The position numbers were made by a program, and so were the translations under genes. Shown one piece after another: positions 19,895 through 28,555 of a DNA stretch of 64,000 nt. Each line of letters starts with the position of its first letter. Positions within the stretch are counted from its first letter, which is position 1. The notes under the pieces are model-generated. The model did not search any database. It was not told the origin of the DNA and was given only the letters and a program-made list of their open reading frames with translations. The stretch is from CAVRCA01 sp965218045 (GTDB lineage Bacteria > Pseudomonadota > Alphaproteobacteria > Acetobacterales > Acetobacteraceae): positions 558,001 to 622,000 of the forward strand of contig CBDCJX010000009.1 in NCBI GenBank assembly GCA_965218045.1. Direction: 5' to 3'.

Positions 19895-20515
19895 ATGAAA
19901 CTACGCACGCTCGCTGCAGCATCGGTCCTCACCCTGGGACTCGCGCTGACATCCCAGGCCAAGGCCGACCTCATCATCTCCGCCAACGGCAATGTGAAAA
20001 CATCGGCCGCGGCCAACAACATCGCCTCGTTCAACGGCGTGATCGACGGCTTCCAGGTGAATTTCATCACCCTGGCCGGCGTCGACGCGTTCAAGAACGG
20101 CCGGGACATCTTCGACGCCAGCTCGCTGAACATCTCGGCCACCGGCGCAGGCAGCCTCTCGCTGGTGCTCACCGAGACGAACATCAACGCGGTGTCGGCG
20201 ACGGTGCTCTCCGGCAGCTTCAGCAGCCGGTTCGGCAATGCCGACGTGAAGCGGTCGATCTACTACGACGCCACCAACAGCGGCCTGCAGACGACGCTTA
20301 TCGGGTCGACCAAGGGAGCGAACAAAAGCTTCTCGCAGCAGGTTTCGCTCAGCGGCCCGTACTCGATCACCGAGGTGATTAACATCACCGCTAAGGGCCA
20401 GGGCGCGTACCTCAGCGCCGATGACGGTGTGAGCGTTCCGGAGCCGGCTTCGATGGCGCTGATGGGCACGGGCCTGCTCGGCATGGGCCTGATCCGCCGC
20501 CGCCGCCGGAGCTAA
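19895..20515 (+). CDS. PEP-CTERM sorting domain protein
   Basis: A 206-residue secreted protein. The signal peptide is MKLRTLAAASVLTLGLALTS with probable cleavage after QAKA. The mature part is Ser/Asn/Thr-rich and beta-like, with no enzyme motif. The C terminus is a classic PEP-CTERM signal: VPEPAS, a hydrophobic segment (MALMGTGLLGMGLI) and an Arg cluster. Such proteins are processed by an exosortase and often go to the surface or extracellular matrix. No exosortase or EPS operon is in this window. The gene is monocistronic, between a sigma-54 promoter and a strong hairpin. Confidence 0.9.
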   Translation: MKLRTLAAASVLTLGLALTSQAKADLIISANGNVKTSAAANNIASFNGVIDGFQVNFITLAGVDAFKNGRDIFDASSLNISATGAGSLSLVLTETNINAVSATVLSGSFSSRFGNADVKRSIYYDATNSGLQTTLIGSTKGANKSFSQQVSLSGPYSITEVINITAKGQGAYLSADDGVSVPEPASMALMGTGLLGMGLIRRRRRS

Positions 20516-20523
20516 GGGCAGCG

Positions 20524-20565
20524 TCGGGCCGGCCGGACCCCGCTCTTGCGATCCGGCCGGCCCGA
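20524..20565 (+). terminator. Strong hairpin after the PEP-CTERM gene
   Basis: A 14-bp perfect inverted repeat (arms 20524-20537 and 20552-20565, core GGCCGGCC) with a 14-base loop starts 9 bp after the stop codon. No U-tract follows, so it may stabilise the mRNA 3' end as well as terminate. Confidence 0.6.
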
Positions 20566-20640
20566 TCGCGTCGGCCATGCTCCGAGATATCGGGCTCCGA
20601 ACCAGCGGAGCGTGGCCAGGCCAATCCGGGTTGCCATCGG

Positions 20641-21522
20641 TCAGCCGCCGGTGACGACCTGGATCGGCCCCGCCCCGTCGGTCACACGCAACGGCGAGAA
20701 GCCGGCCGGGTCGCCGTCGCTCTGGGCGGGAATGCCGGTGTTGCCGATGAGCTCGACCTCGGTTCCGCGCAGGCGTCGGATCCCCGACAAGGTCGGCAGC
20801 AGGTTGAACGGCAACGCGGCGCCGTAGGTGATCGCCGCGCGCACGCCCTCCCGCTCGAACAGCACCACCGAGAAGCCCGGCTCGCCGGGACGCGCCGCCG
20901 GATCGAGCGTGTATTGGCCGGCGTAGAGCATGCCCTTGCTCAGGATCACGCTGGTGGCCTGTAGCTCAATGCCGTCCACGCGCAGGCGGATCGGCGCGAA
21001 CCGATAGCGCGGCAGCTCGCGCATGGTCTGCAGCACGTAGGCGCCGCGCCCGCAGGCGCGCTTGAGCCGCAGCGGCAAGCGATGCACCACCTGGGCATCG
21101 AAGCCGACACCGAGCATCTGCACGAACAGCCGGCTGCCCTCGGTGTAGCGGACCAGGCCGGGCCAGAGCTGGCGGGTGCGGCCGAAGGCCAGCGCCGCCG
21201 CCACTGCGCGCGGCGCGAACGGCAGCGCGAGCTCGTGGGCCAGCACGTTGGCGGTGCCGAGCGGGATGACGCCAAGCTTGGCGCTGGTGCCGATCAGGCC
21301 GTTGGCGACCTCGGCGATGGTGCCGTCCCCGCCGGCGGCGACCACCACGCGGGCGCCCGACGCGGCGGCGGCGCGCGCCAGCGCCTCGGCGTGGCCCGGC
21401 CGCATCGTCTCGGCGATCTCCAGCCGCATCCCGTTCGCGACCATCACATCGAGCACATGCCACAGGTAGTGCGCTCGCCGCCGGCCGGCGGTCGGGTTGA
21501 AGATGATCACCGTTGCTGGCAC
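20641..21522 (-). CDS. Diacylglycerol kinase-type lipid kinase (YegS/DagK_cat family)
   Basis: A 293-residue cytosolic lipid kinase. The N-terminal DAGK catalytic domain has VIIFNPTAGRRRA, the ATP-binding VVAAGGDGTIAEVANGL and PLGTANVLAHEL (the GT-x-N signature). The C-terminal beta domain is about 150-293. GTG starts at 21522 or 21513 are both possible. It is divergent from the LpxH-like gene, and together with the linked glycosyltransferases it suggests work on a glyco- or phospholipid. Substrate not known. Confidence 0.9.
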   Translation of the reverse strand: MPATVIIFNPTAGRRRAHYLWHVLDVMVANGMRLEIAETMRPGHAEALARAAAASGARVVVAAGGDGTIAEVANGLIGTSAKLGVIPLGTANVLAHELALPFAPRAVAAALAFGRTRQLWPGLVRYTEGSRLFVQMLGVGFDAQVVHRLPLRLKRACGRGAYVLQTMRELPRYRFAPIRLRVDGIELQATSVILSKGMLYAGQYTLDPAARPGEPGFSVVLFEREGVRAAITYGAALPFNLLPTLSGIRRLRGTEVELIGNTGIPAQSDGDPAGFSPLRVTDGAGPIQVVTGG

Positions 21523-21723
21523 CGGCGCGAATCGACCCCGAAGGCAAGCCCCTACGATGGCACCGTCTTGTGTGACTTTCGTGACGCTTTCGAGTCAAGC
21601 GGGTGAAATCTCGCGCCTGGGTAGATGTGCGACGCAGTCATGCAATCTTCACTGAGAGAACGGTGACGAATCCCGTATCTGGTCGCGTAACAACGGCAGC
21701 TAGCGGCAGATTCGTCTCCTCCG

Positions 21724-22542
21724 ATGAATGCACCGATCCTGGACCGCGTCGGCCCGCACTACCGCAGCGTGTTCATCTCCGACGTCCATCTCGGCACTCG
21801 CGGGGCTCGCTGCGAGTTCCTGGCCGATTTCCTGCGCCGGGTCTCCTGCCAGCACCTGTTCCTCGTCGGCGACATCATTGATGGCTGGCGGCTGCGCAAA
21901 TCCTGGTTCTGGGACGCGAGTCATGACGAGGTGCTGCGGCTGATCCTGCGCCACGCGCGCGACGGGGCCGAGGTCACCTACATCCCGGGCAACCACGACG
22001 AGCTGTTTCGCGCCTGGCTGCCGATGGGGCTCGAGATCGCCGGCATCCGCTTGCGTCAGGATGCGATCCACGTCACCGCCGCCGCCAAGCGGCTGCTGGT
22101 CATGCATGGCGACGAGTTCGACAGCGTGGTGCGCTATGCCAGGTTCCTGGCGGTGCTCGGCGACTGGGCCTATTCGCGGGCGCTGGTGCTGAACCGCTGG
22201 TTCAACGCCGGCCGCCGGCGGCTCGGCTATCCGTACTGGTCGCTCTCCGCCTGGCTCAAGCGCCAGGTGAAGGAGGCGGTGAAGGCGATCGACCGGTTCG
22301 AGAATGCGCTCGCTTCCGAGGCGCGTCGGCGCGGCCTGGACGGCGTGGTGTGCGGCCACATCCACCACGCCGAGATGCGCGAGGTGAACGGGGTCCTCTA
22401 CATCAACGACGGCGACTGGGTGGAGAGCTGCACCGCCCTGGTCGAGCACCACGACGGCCGGCTCGAACTGATCGACTGGGCGGCGCTGAACGCCGTCTCG
22501 CTCGTCACCCAGGCGCGCCACACGCTGGCGCCGGCCGGCTGA
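21724..22542 (+). CDS. UDP-2,3-diacylglucosamine diphosphatase-like metallophosphatase (LpxH-like)
   Basis: A 272-residue calcineurin-like phosphoesterase. Metal-binding motifs are FISDVHLG (D-x-H), VGDIIDGW (GD-x-x-D), PGNHDE (GNHD), MHGDEFD and GHIHHAEMR (GH-x-H). This family is close to LpxH, which cleaves UDP-2,3-diacylglucosamine in lipid A synthesis, but the distant subfamily next to glycosyltransferases may act on another lipid. The next gene begins 1 bp after the stop codon, so they are co-transcribed. Confidence 0.88.
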   Translation: MNAPILDRVGPHYRSVFISDVHLGTRGARCEFLADFLRRVSCQHLFLVGDIIDGWRLRKSWFWDASHDEVLRLILRHARDGAEVTYIPGNHDELFRAWLPMGLEIAGIRLRQDAIHVTAAAKRLLVMHGDEFDSVVRYARFLAVLGDWAYSRALVLNRWFNAGRRRLGYPYWSLSAWLKRQVKEAVKAIDRFENALASEARRRGLDGVVCGHIHHAEMREVNGVLYINDGDWVESCTALVEHHDGRLELIDWAALNAVSLVTQARHTLAPAG

Positions 22543-22543
22543 G

Positions 22544-23605
22544 GTGACGGACCTGCAAACTGCCCCGACCGAGCAGCGACGCATCGCCATCGTGACCGAT
22601 GCCTGGCGACCGCAGGTGAACGGGGTGGTGCGCACGCTCGCAACCGTCGCCGACGAGCTGCGTACGTTGGGTCACGCGGTCGAGGTGATCGGACCGGACC
22701 GTTTCCGCACCCTGCCGATGCCGAGCTATCCCGAGATCGCCCTGGCGGTATTGCCATACCGGCGACTGGTTCACGCGATCGAGGCATTCGGCCCGGACCG
22801 GCTGCATATCGCGACCGAGGGGCCGCTCGGCATGGCAGCGCGGCGCTGGGCGCTCCGGCAGGGCGTGCGGTTCACCACCTCGTTGCACACAAGGTTCCCC
22901 GAATACATCAGGGCACGCACTCGGCTGCCGACCGGCCTCGGTTATGCCTGGATGCGGCGTTTTCACGACGCGGCCGCGGCCACCTTGGTGGCCACGCCAA
23001 GCCTGCGCGAGGAACTGGTCGCCCGCGGCTTTCGCACCATCCGCGCCTGGTCGCGCGGGGTCGACCTCGACCTGTTCCGCCCCGAGCCGCGCGCGGCGTG
23101 GGATCTGCCGCGACCGGTGTTCATCTATGTCGGCCGCGTCGCGGTCGAGAAGAACATTTCTGCTTTTCTGGCGCTCGACCTGCCGGGCTCCAAGGTGGTG
23201 GTGGGCGGCGGCCCGCAGCTTGCCGAACTGCAACGGGATTTTCCCCGGGTGCAGTTCACCGGGCCGCGCTTCGGTGCCGACCTCGCCGCCGCCTACGCTG
23301 GCGCCGACGTGTTCGTCTTTCCAAGCCTGACCGACACGTTCGGCCTGGTGATCCTCGAAGCGTTGGCGTGCGGCACGCCGGTGGCCGCGTTTCCGGTGAC
23401 CGGCCCGAAGGACGTGCTGGCCGACGCGGACGGCGTGATCGGCGCGGTGGATGCGGACCTGCGCCAAGCCGCGCTCGATGCGTTGAGCGCCGATCGTGAC
23501 GCCTGTCGGCGGCATGCCGAGCGCTTCAGCTGGCGCGCCTGCGCCGAGCTGCTGCTGAGGCAACTGGTGCCGATGCGACCTTGCACCAGCGGCCGCAGTG
23601 CGTGA
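22544..23605 (+). CDS. Glycosyltransferase family 4 (MgtA/PimB-like)
   Basis: A 353-residue GT-B glycosyltransferase. The N terminus RIAIVTDAWRPQVNGVVRTL is typical of the GT4 subfamily that mannosylates or glucosylates lipids. The nucleotide-sugar site includes FIYVGRVAVEKN and the E-x7-E region is DTFGLVILEALACGTPVAA. The start is GTG at 22544, right after the phosphatase stop. Together with that phosphatase and the divergent lipid kinase it suggests membrane glycolipid synthesis. It converges on a second GT4 gene with a 3-bp gap. Confidence 0.9.
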   Translation: MTDLQTAPTEQRRIAIVTDAWRPQVNGVVRTLATVADELRTLGHAVEVIGPDRFRTLPMPSYPEIALAVLPYRRLVHAIEAFGPDRLHIATEGPLGMAARRWALRQGVRFTTSLHTRFPEYIRARTRLPTGLGYAWMRRFHDAAAATLVATPSLREELVARGFRTIRAWSRGVDLDLFRPEPRAAWDLPRPVFIYVGRVAVEKNISAFLALDLPGSKVVVGGGPQLAELQRDFPRVQFTGPRFGADLAAAYAGADVFVFPSLTDTFGLVILEALACGTPVAAFPVTGPKDVLADADGVIGAVDADLRQAALDALSADRDACRRHAERFSWRACAELLLRQLVPMRPCTSGRSA

Positions 23606-23608
23606 CCT

Positions 23609-25006
23609 CTATGGCAGCAGCACGCGCAGCACTATCTCGGCGGTGCGGCTCCACGGTATCGGGCGGAAATCGCGCGTCACCTGCTCCTGCCACGCCGCGA
23701 GCGCTTCGGGCCGGGCCAGCGCGTCGCGGATCACCGCGTAGGCCTCGGTTGCGTTGTCGGGGTCGAAATAGCGCGCGAGCGTCCCGCCCGCCTCGGGCAG
23801 CGCGGTCGCGCGCGAGATGAAACATGGGCGGCCGAAGCCGAGGCTCTCGCTCACCGGCAAACCCCAGCCCTCGTAGAACGAGGGAAACACGGTGAACAGA
23901 CAGCCGCGATACAGCTGTCCCAGCTCGGCGTCGCTGGTGTCCGGTAGATGCACGATCTTGCCGTCGAGGAAGTCGCAGTTGCGCAGCGCCGTCATCAGGT
24001 CGGCCACCATCCATCCGACCCGGCCGGCGAACACCAAGGTTGGCACCTGCTCGCGTGGCAGATCGTCGAGCAGCCGGCGCCAGACGCGGAACAGCAGCGC
24101 GTGGTTCTTGCGCGCCTCGATGGTGGAGACGATCAGCGCGTAGCTGCCGAATTTCGGCAACCCCGACGGTGGAGCACGCGTCGTGTCAGGCGTCTCGCCA
24201 TCGGGGGTGAAGCCGGTGCCGAGCGGCAGCACCGTAACTGGACGGCGCAGATCGAGGGCGTGCTCGGCAACGTAGCGCTCGATATCCGTCGCACTGGCAC
24301 GCGAAATGGAAAAGACCTGGTCGGCGTGACCGATCATCGCGGTGAACCAGGCACGGAACGATCGCGAGTGGCGCTGCTCGCACCATTCCGGCCGGCGCAG
24401 CGGGATGATGTCGTAGACCAGGACGGCGAAGCGCAGGCCATGCGCCGCGCAGGCGGTGCGGATCAGCCCGGCATAATCGGGATGATACCAGATCGCCCCG
24501 AGCACCAGCACGACGTCGCCGCGCTGCGCTGCGTTGGCGAACTCGACCCGCGTAGCGTCGTTGTCAGCGGCGAGGGGCGCCGGCGAACGTTGTGATCGCG
24601 AGCTTCGCACCGAGGCGCGCAGGACTTGCGCGAAGGAACGGACGGCGGCGCGCTGTTCGACCAATCCCTGCAACAGCGGCTGGCGGATCGGCGCCGGCAG
24701 CCGATAGAGGCGTCGCTTCAGTGCATTGCTGGTTTCCATCTCGGCGGCGGCTCGTGTCGGCGGCCGAGATGGTTCCGGCTGGTGTTGCAACGTATCGAAC
24801 AACGCCTGCACTTGGCGCCAGGCGACGCTGCGGAACGATTGCCGAGCCGGGTCGTGGCGTATGAAACCGATGCGCTCACCGGTGGGATCGGCGGCCACCA
24901 GCGCGCGACACAGCTCGATCTGCAGCCGCTGGATGCCGGTGGGACGGGCGTTGAACGCGGCGTATTCGAAGATGTCCTCGACGTCCAACCAGATCCGATT
25001 GGTCAT
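23609..25006 (-). CDS. Glycosyltransferase family 4
   Basis: A 465-residue GT-B enzyme. The N-terminal DVEDIFEYAAFNARPTGIQR block is typical of a proteobacterial group of surface-polysaccharide transferases. The C-terminal donor-binding half shows ALIVSTIEARKNHALLFRVW, VFAGRVGW and the E-x7-E-like FPSFYEGWGLPVSESLGFG. Residues about 95-150 are a basic, low-complexity linker. The ATG directly abuts the TAG stop of the upstream GT9-like gene, so it is the last gene of a three-gene operon. Acceptor and sugar are unknown. Confidence 0.9.
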   Translation of the reverse strand: MTNRIWLDVEDIFEYAAFNARPTGIQRLQIELCRALVAADPTGERIGFIRHDPARQSFRSVAWRQVQALFDTLQHQPEPSRPPTRAAAEMETSNALKRRLYRLPAPIRQPLLQGLVEQRAAVRSFAQVLRASVRSSRSQRSPAPLAADNDATRVEFANAAQRGDVVLVLGAIWYHPDYAGLIRTACAAHGLRFAVLVYDIIPLRRPEWCEQRHSRSFRAWFTAMIGHADQVFSISRASATDIERYVAEHALDLRRPVTVLPLGTGFTPDGETPDTTRAPPSGLPKFGSYALIVSTIEARKNHALLFRVWRRLLDDLPREQVPTLVFAGRVGWMVADLMTALRNCDFLDGKIVHLPDTSDAELGQLYRGCLFTVFPSFYEGWGLPVSESLGFGRPCFISRATALPEAGGTLARYFDPDNATEAYAVIRDALARPEALAAWQEQVTRDFRPIPWSRTAEIVLRVLLP

Positions 25007-26638
25007 CTACGACAATCGCGCAAGTGCGGCGCGCACCGCTTCGACCACCTTATCGACCGGCAACGTGTCGAGACACGCGCTGCGCATCCCTTGCGTCACC
25101 CGGCACTCGGTGAACTCGTTGCGCCAGCACGCGATGCAGCGGAACCGCTCGGATTGGTCCACCACCATCGCTTCCGGATAGGCGGCAACGCGCGCGGCGC
25201 CGCTGGTGGGGCCGAATATGCCGACACTCGGGATCGCGCGCGCACCCGCCAGATGCAGCAAGGCGGAGTCCGCGCTCACGATCACCGCGGCGCGGCAGGC
25301 GATCGCGAAGGCGGTACCGAGCTCCAGCCCGAACGCGGTCCGGATGCGCGGATCGTCGAAGCCGGCAAGCCCGGTTTCGTCGAACACCACCACCGGCACG
25401 AAGGAGGCAAGTGCGATGGCGGCGGCGGCGATGCCGGGCCAGCTCTTGTAGCTCTCCGCCGCGCGCGCCTGTACCGCGACAAATCGTTCACCGTCCAGAC
25501 CGTTGCCTTGCAGCCAGCGCTCGGCCGCCGCCTCTGCCGCTTGGGGGGGCTCGAAGATCGGCCGACGTCCGACGCGGTCGAGTTCCGCCTCCGTCACCCC
25601 CATGCCGCGCGCGAACAGCACGATGCGATCGGTGACGATGTTCGGCATCTCGGCCAGCTCGCCGACGACGGTTGGACAATCGGTGAGGTCGATCACCGAA
25701 AGCGGCGGTCGCCAGTCGTCGTCGAGCTGTTCGATGAAGTGCAGGCGGACATCCGGGTTGTTTTCGAGCAATGGGGCGAAGCGGCGAGGCAGCAGCATGT
25801 CGATCTTCTGTCCACCGCGACGCGCCAAGACCCGCAACGCCGGTGTCATGGTCAGGATGTCGCCGGCGCCACCCATCGCGCGGATCGCCAGCGGCGGCGC
25901 GCCGGGATCGCGACGCGCCGATCGCATCGCGCGACGCATCCGCGCGCGGCCGAGCCGCTGGAGATAGGCGGAGGCCAGCATCAAGCTGATGCTGCGTGGC
26001 CGCAGGGCGGCGATGCGTGTCGCCGGCCGCAGCATGCGCGCCGCGCGCCGCAACGCCGGATCATGCAAGCTGTCGGCGCGCGCCGCGATGGCGGCGAGCC
26101 GGTCGAACCACGCGAGGCCCAGGGTGCGCGCCTGCCGCCGCTCGATCAGGTCGCGCACGCACGCCGCCGCCGCTTCCTCCAGCCGGCCGAGTGCGAGTGC
26201 CAGATCGATGAAACGGAAAAGCACCGCGTCGCGCAGGAGATAGTCCTGGATGAGATGGATGCGCGACACCGCGCGGGTGACGCACCGCATCGCCGCGTCA
26301 GGCTCGCCGGCGAGCGCGTCGATGCCGGCTTCGAGCAGCAGCAGCCGATGAAACGTATCGCTCGCCGGCGAGATCAGCGCGCCGATCGCCGTGACCCGCT
26401 CGCGCAGGCGGCGCAGCAGCGCCGGGAGCGGCGCCTCGTTGAGCCGGCGATTGCGCCGCAGCGTGCCGTCCACGATCGCGGCGGCGCGCGCGAGGAAATC
26501 GTCCACGAGTTGCGCGCGGCGCTCGCGATCGGCCTCGCGCGGCCAGCGCAGCAGCACATCGCGTGAGGCCGCGAGCAGCGCCCCGATCGAGCGGCGCGCG
26601 ATCGTCGCTTCCGTTCTGCCCGTCGCCCGCGGCGTCAC
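25007..26638 (-). CDS. GT9-like (heptosyltransferase-type) protein with helical N-terminal extension, copy A
   Basis: A 543-residue protein. Residues 1-225 are Ala/Arg/Leu-rich helices with no known domain. The C-terminal part resembles GT9 glycosyltransferases: AIRAMGGAGDILTMTPALRV is the GT9 N-terminal glycine loop, and VSADSALLHLAGARAIPSVG with IFGPTS is the donor site. A Cys cluster CIACWRNEFTEC with a further Cys follows. The GTG start overlaps the upstream gene's stop (GTGA). It is a diverged tandem paralogue of the gene at 26635-28389. Likely adds sugars to a surface molecule (inference). Confidence 0.82.
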   Translation of the reverse strand: MTPRATGRTEATIARRSIGALLAASRDVLLRWPREADRERRAQLVDDFLARAAAIVDGTLRRNRRLNEAPLPALLRRLRERVTAIGALISPASDTFHRLLLLEAGIDALAGEPDAAMRCVTRAVSRIHLIQDYLLRDAVLFRFIDLALALGRLEEAAAACVRDLIERRQARTLGLAWFDRLAAIAARADSLHDPALRRAARMLRPATRIAALRPRSISLMLASAYLQRLGRARMRRAMRSARRDPGAPPLAIRAMGGAGDILTMTPALRVLARRGGQKIDMLLPRRFAPLLENNPDVRLHFIEQLDDDWRPPLSVIDLTDCPTVVGELAEMPNIVTDRIVLFARGMGVTEAELDRVGRRPIFEPPQAAEAAAERWLQGNGLDGERFVAVQARAAESYKSWPGIAAAAIALASFVPVVVFDETGLAGFDDPRIRTAFGLELGTAFAIACRAAVIVSADSALLHLAGARAIPSVGIFGPTSGAARVAAYPEAMVVDQSERFRCIACWRNEFTECRVTQGMRSACLDTLPVDKVVEAVRAALARLS

Positions 26639-28389
26639 GCGGCGGTCAGTGTCCTGTGGGGCCTGGTTTCGGCCTGGGCCGGCAGCTCCGCTTGCAGCCG
26701 GGCGAAAGCCTCGATGATCTCGGCGGCACCCAGATGCTCGAGGCAAAGGCTCTGCGGCCCGAGCGACTGGCGGCAGGCGTGGTCCTCGTTGCGCCAGCAC
26801 GGCATCACCGGGCAACGCCCCCAGGGCTGCAACAGGCGGGTCGTCTCGTAGTGCCGGGTCATGAAGCGTCCGTCGGTCGGCCCGAACACGGCGAGGGTCG
26901 GCACGCCCAGCGCGCCGGCGAGATGGACGTGCGCGGTGTCGATCGTCACCACGTGGTCGCAGGCGGCGATCACGGCGATCAGGCTGGCGAGGTCCGGTGT
27001 CTCGGCGATGCGCAGCCCGGCGCGATCCAGCGCGGGGAGCTGGCGCGAGTGCAGGATGACGACCTCGTGATGCCGCGCCAGGGTCCGTGCCGCTTCGAGC
27101 AAAGCCGGCGCCCGTTTGTACTCCTCGCGGCTGAACGGCGCGACGCCAACCAAGGTCCGGCCGCGATCGCGCACGCGGGCACGCAGCGTGTCGCGCAGGC
27201 GCAGCTGGCGCTCGTCGAGCTGGAACCGCGCGGTCCAGCCGACGCGGTCGAGATCGGCGGCGGTGACGCCGAGCGCGTTGGCGAACGCCTCGATCCGGCC
27301 GCGATCCACATTGGGCACGGTCGCGACCTCGACGCGCGCGGCCGGGCATTCGCTGAGGTTGAACCAGGTCTCGTAGTCCTCGATGGCGATGGGGTCCTCG
27401 ATCGCCAGCGGCACGATCTGCGGGAAGCCGGCGACCAGCGCGCGCATGGCGCGCGGCACGGCGAAGTGCACCGGCGCGCCGGTCTTGTCGGCCAACGCGA
27501 CCAGCCCGGGGATCATCGTCGCGATGTCGCCTATGCCACCCATGCCGCGCGTGGCGAGAGTCCGGTGGGTCGGCCGGATTGGACCGGTCGCGCGCAGACT
27601 TGCCGCCGAGAGCGCGAAAGTGGTGCGCGCGGCGGCGGCGGCGCACAGACCGCCGTGGAACTGCCGAAACACCTTGCCGTGGCGTGCCCGATACATCACG
27701 CGGGCCGGCGTATCGGTCCGGCCCCGCCACGCCCTGCGAACCCGCAGATAGGCGATTGCCGGCTCGAAGCTGGCGACGACCTCCGCCGGCAGCCCGGTGC
27801 GGCGGATCACGTGCTCGGTCACGCCAGCGAGCTTCATCAGCAGCAGCAGCTGTGGCGCGAAAGCCTCCAGCAGATCGAGCCGTTCGTGCACGGCGCGGAA
27901 CCGCGAGAACAGGAACAGCAGTCGCTCGAAGAACAGGGCGGCGAGTGCCGACTGGTCGCTCACCAGATTGGGCCGGACCAAACGGTCGAGCAGCATCGCC
28001 TGCATGACCGCTCCCATGTCGTCGGCCGCCGCAAAGGGTCGGAACAGCAGCGGTTCCAGCACGCGATCCGCCTCGACCCACTCATGGCGATGGATATGCA
28101 GTCGCGCCTGCTGCAGCAGCAACCGGTTGCGCACCGGCTCGAACTGCCCGGCGGGATCGAGCGTCAGCGCCTGGCACAACGCCAGCAGCCGATCGCGTAC
28201 CGCGTCGCCGCCACCGGGCCGCTCGCGGGCGAGCCACTCGGTGGCCTGGTCAATCACGCGGAAGATCGGGTCGAGCTGGTGCGGCCGCACGGCCGGGAAG
28301 CCCGAAAGCGTTTGCCCGGCCGAGCGCAAGCCGAGTGCCAGAGCCTCGGCGTCGGTCACCAGGGCCAGCATGTCGGACGTGATCGTCAC
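26635..28389 (-). CDS. GT9-like (heptosyltransferase-type) protein with helical N-terminal extension, copy B
   Basis: A 584-residue protein and first gene of a three-gene glycosyltransferase operon. The N-terminal 290 residues are helical (LLLQQARLHIHRHEWVEADR, TPR-like in feel but no clear repeat). The GT9-like part includes TRGMGGIGDIATMIPGLVAL, GVAPFSREEYKRAP, IDTAHVHLAGALGVPTLAVF and GPTDGRFM. The Cys cluster CPVMPCWRNEDHAC is shared with copy A. Start is GTG at 28389, or ATG at 28371. Acceptor unknown; protein or capsule glycosylation is possible. Confidence 0.82.
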   Translation of the reverse strand: MTITSDMLALVTDAEALALGLRSAGQTLSGFPAVRPHQLDPIFRVIDQATEWLARERPGGGDAVRDRLLALCQALTLDPAGQFEPVRNRLLLQQARLHIHRHEWVEADRVLEPLLFRPFAAADDMGAVMQAMLLDRLVRPNLVSDQSALAALFFERLLFLFSRFRAVHERLDLLEAFAPQLLLLMKLAGVTEHVIRRTGLPAEVVASFEPAIAYLRVRRAWRGRTDTPARVMYRARHGKVFRQFHGGLCAAAAARTTFALSAASLRATGPIRPTHRTLATRGMGGIGDIATMIPGLVALADKTGAPVHFAVPRAMRALVAGFPQIVPLAIEDPIAIEDYETWFNLSECPAARVEVATVPNVDRGRIEAFANALGVTAADLDRVGWTARFQLDERQLRLRDTLRARVRDRGRTLVGVAPFSREEYKRAPALLEAARTLARHHEVVILHSRQLPALDRAGLRIAETPDLASLIAVIAACDHVVTIDTAHVHLAGALGVPTLAVFGPTDGRFMTRHYETTRLLQPWGRCPVMPCWRNEDHACRQSLGPQSLCLEHLGAAEIIEAFARLQAELPAQAETRPHRTLTAA

Positions 28390-28555
28390 GTCACACGACG
28401 ATAGGTTGCGGGCGGGGCTGCTCCGCCGCCGTCCGAAGCTGCCCCATCCTGGGGCGGTCCGTTGCGTTCTGCCACGTCTCGTCCATCAACTCGCAGGGTG
28501 CCGCCTCGGGATCGAGCGCCGGACCTGCATTGCACATCCGATAGGCGTCCACTGT

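Noticed and set aside
24626..26566. Plus-strand frame of 646 codons opposite the glycosyltransferase operon
   Set aside because: Gln/Arg/His-rich antisense shadow; the opposite strand has GT4 and GT9 motifs with overlapping start and stop codons.
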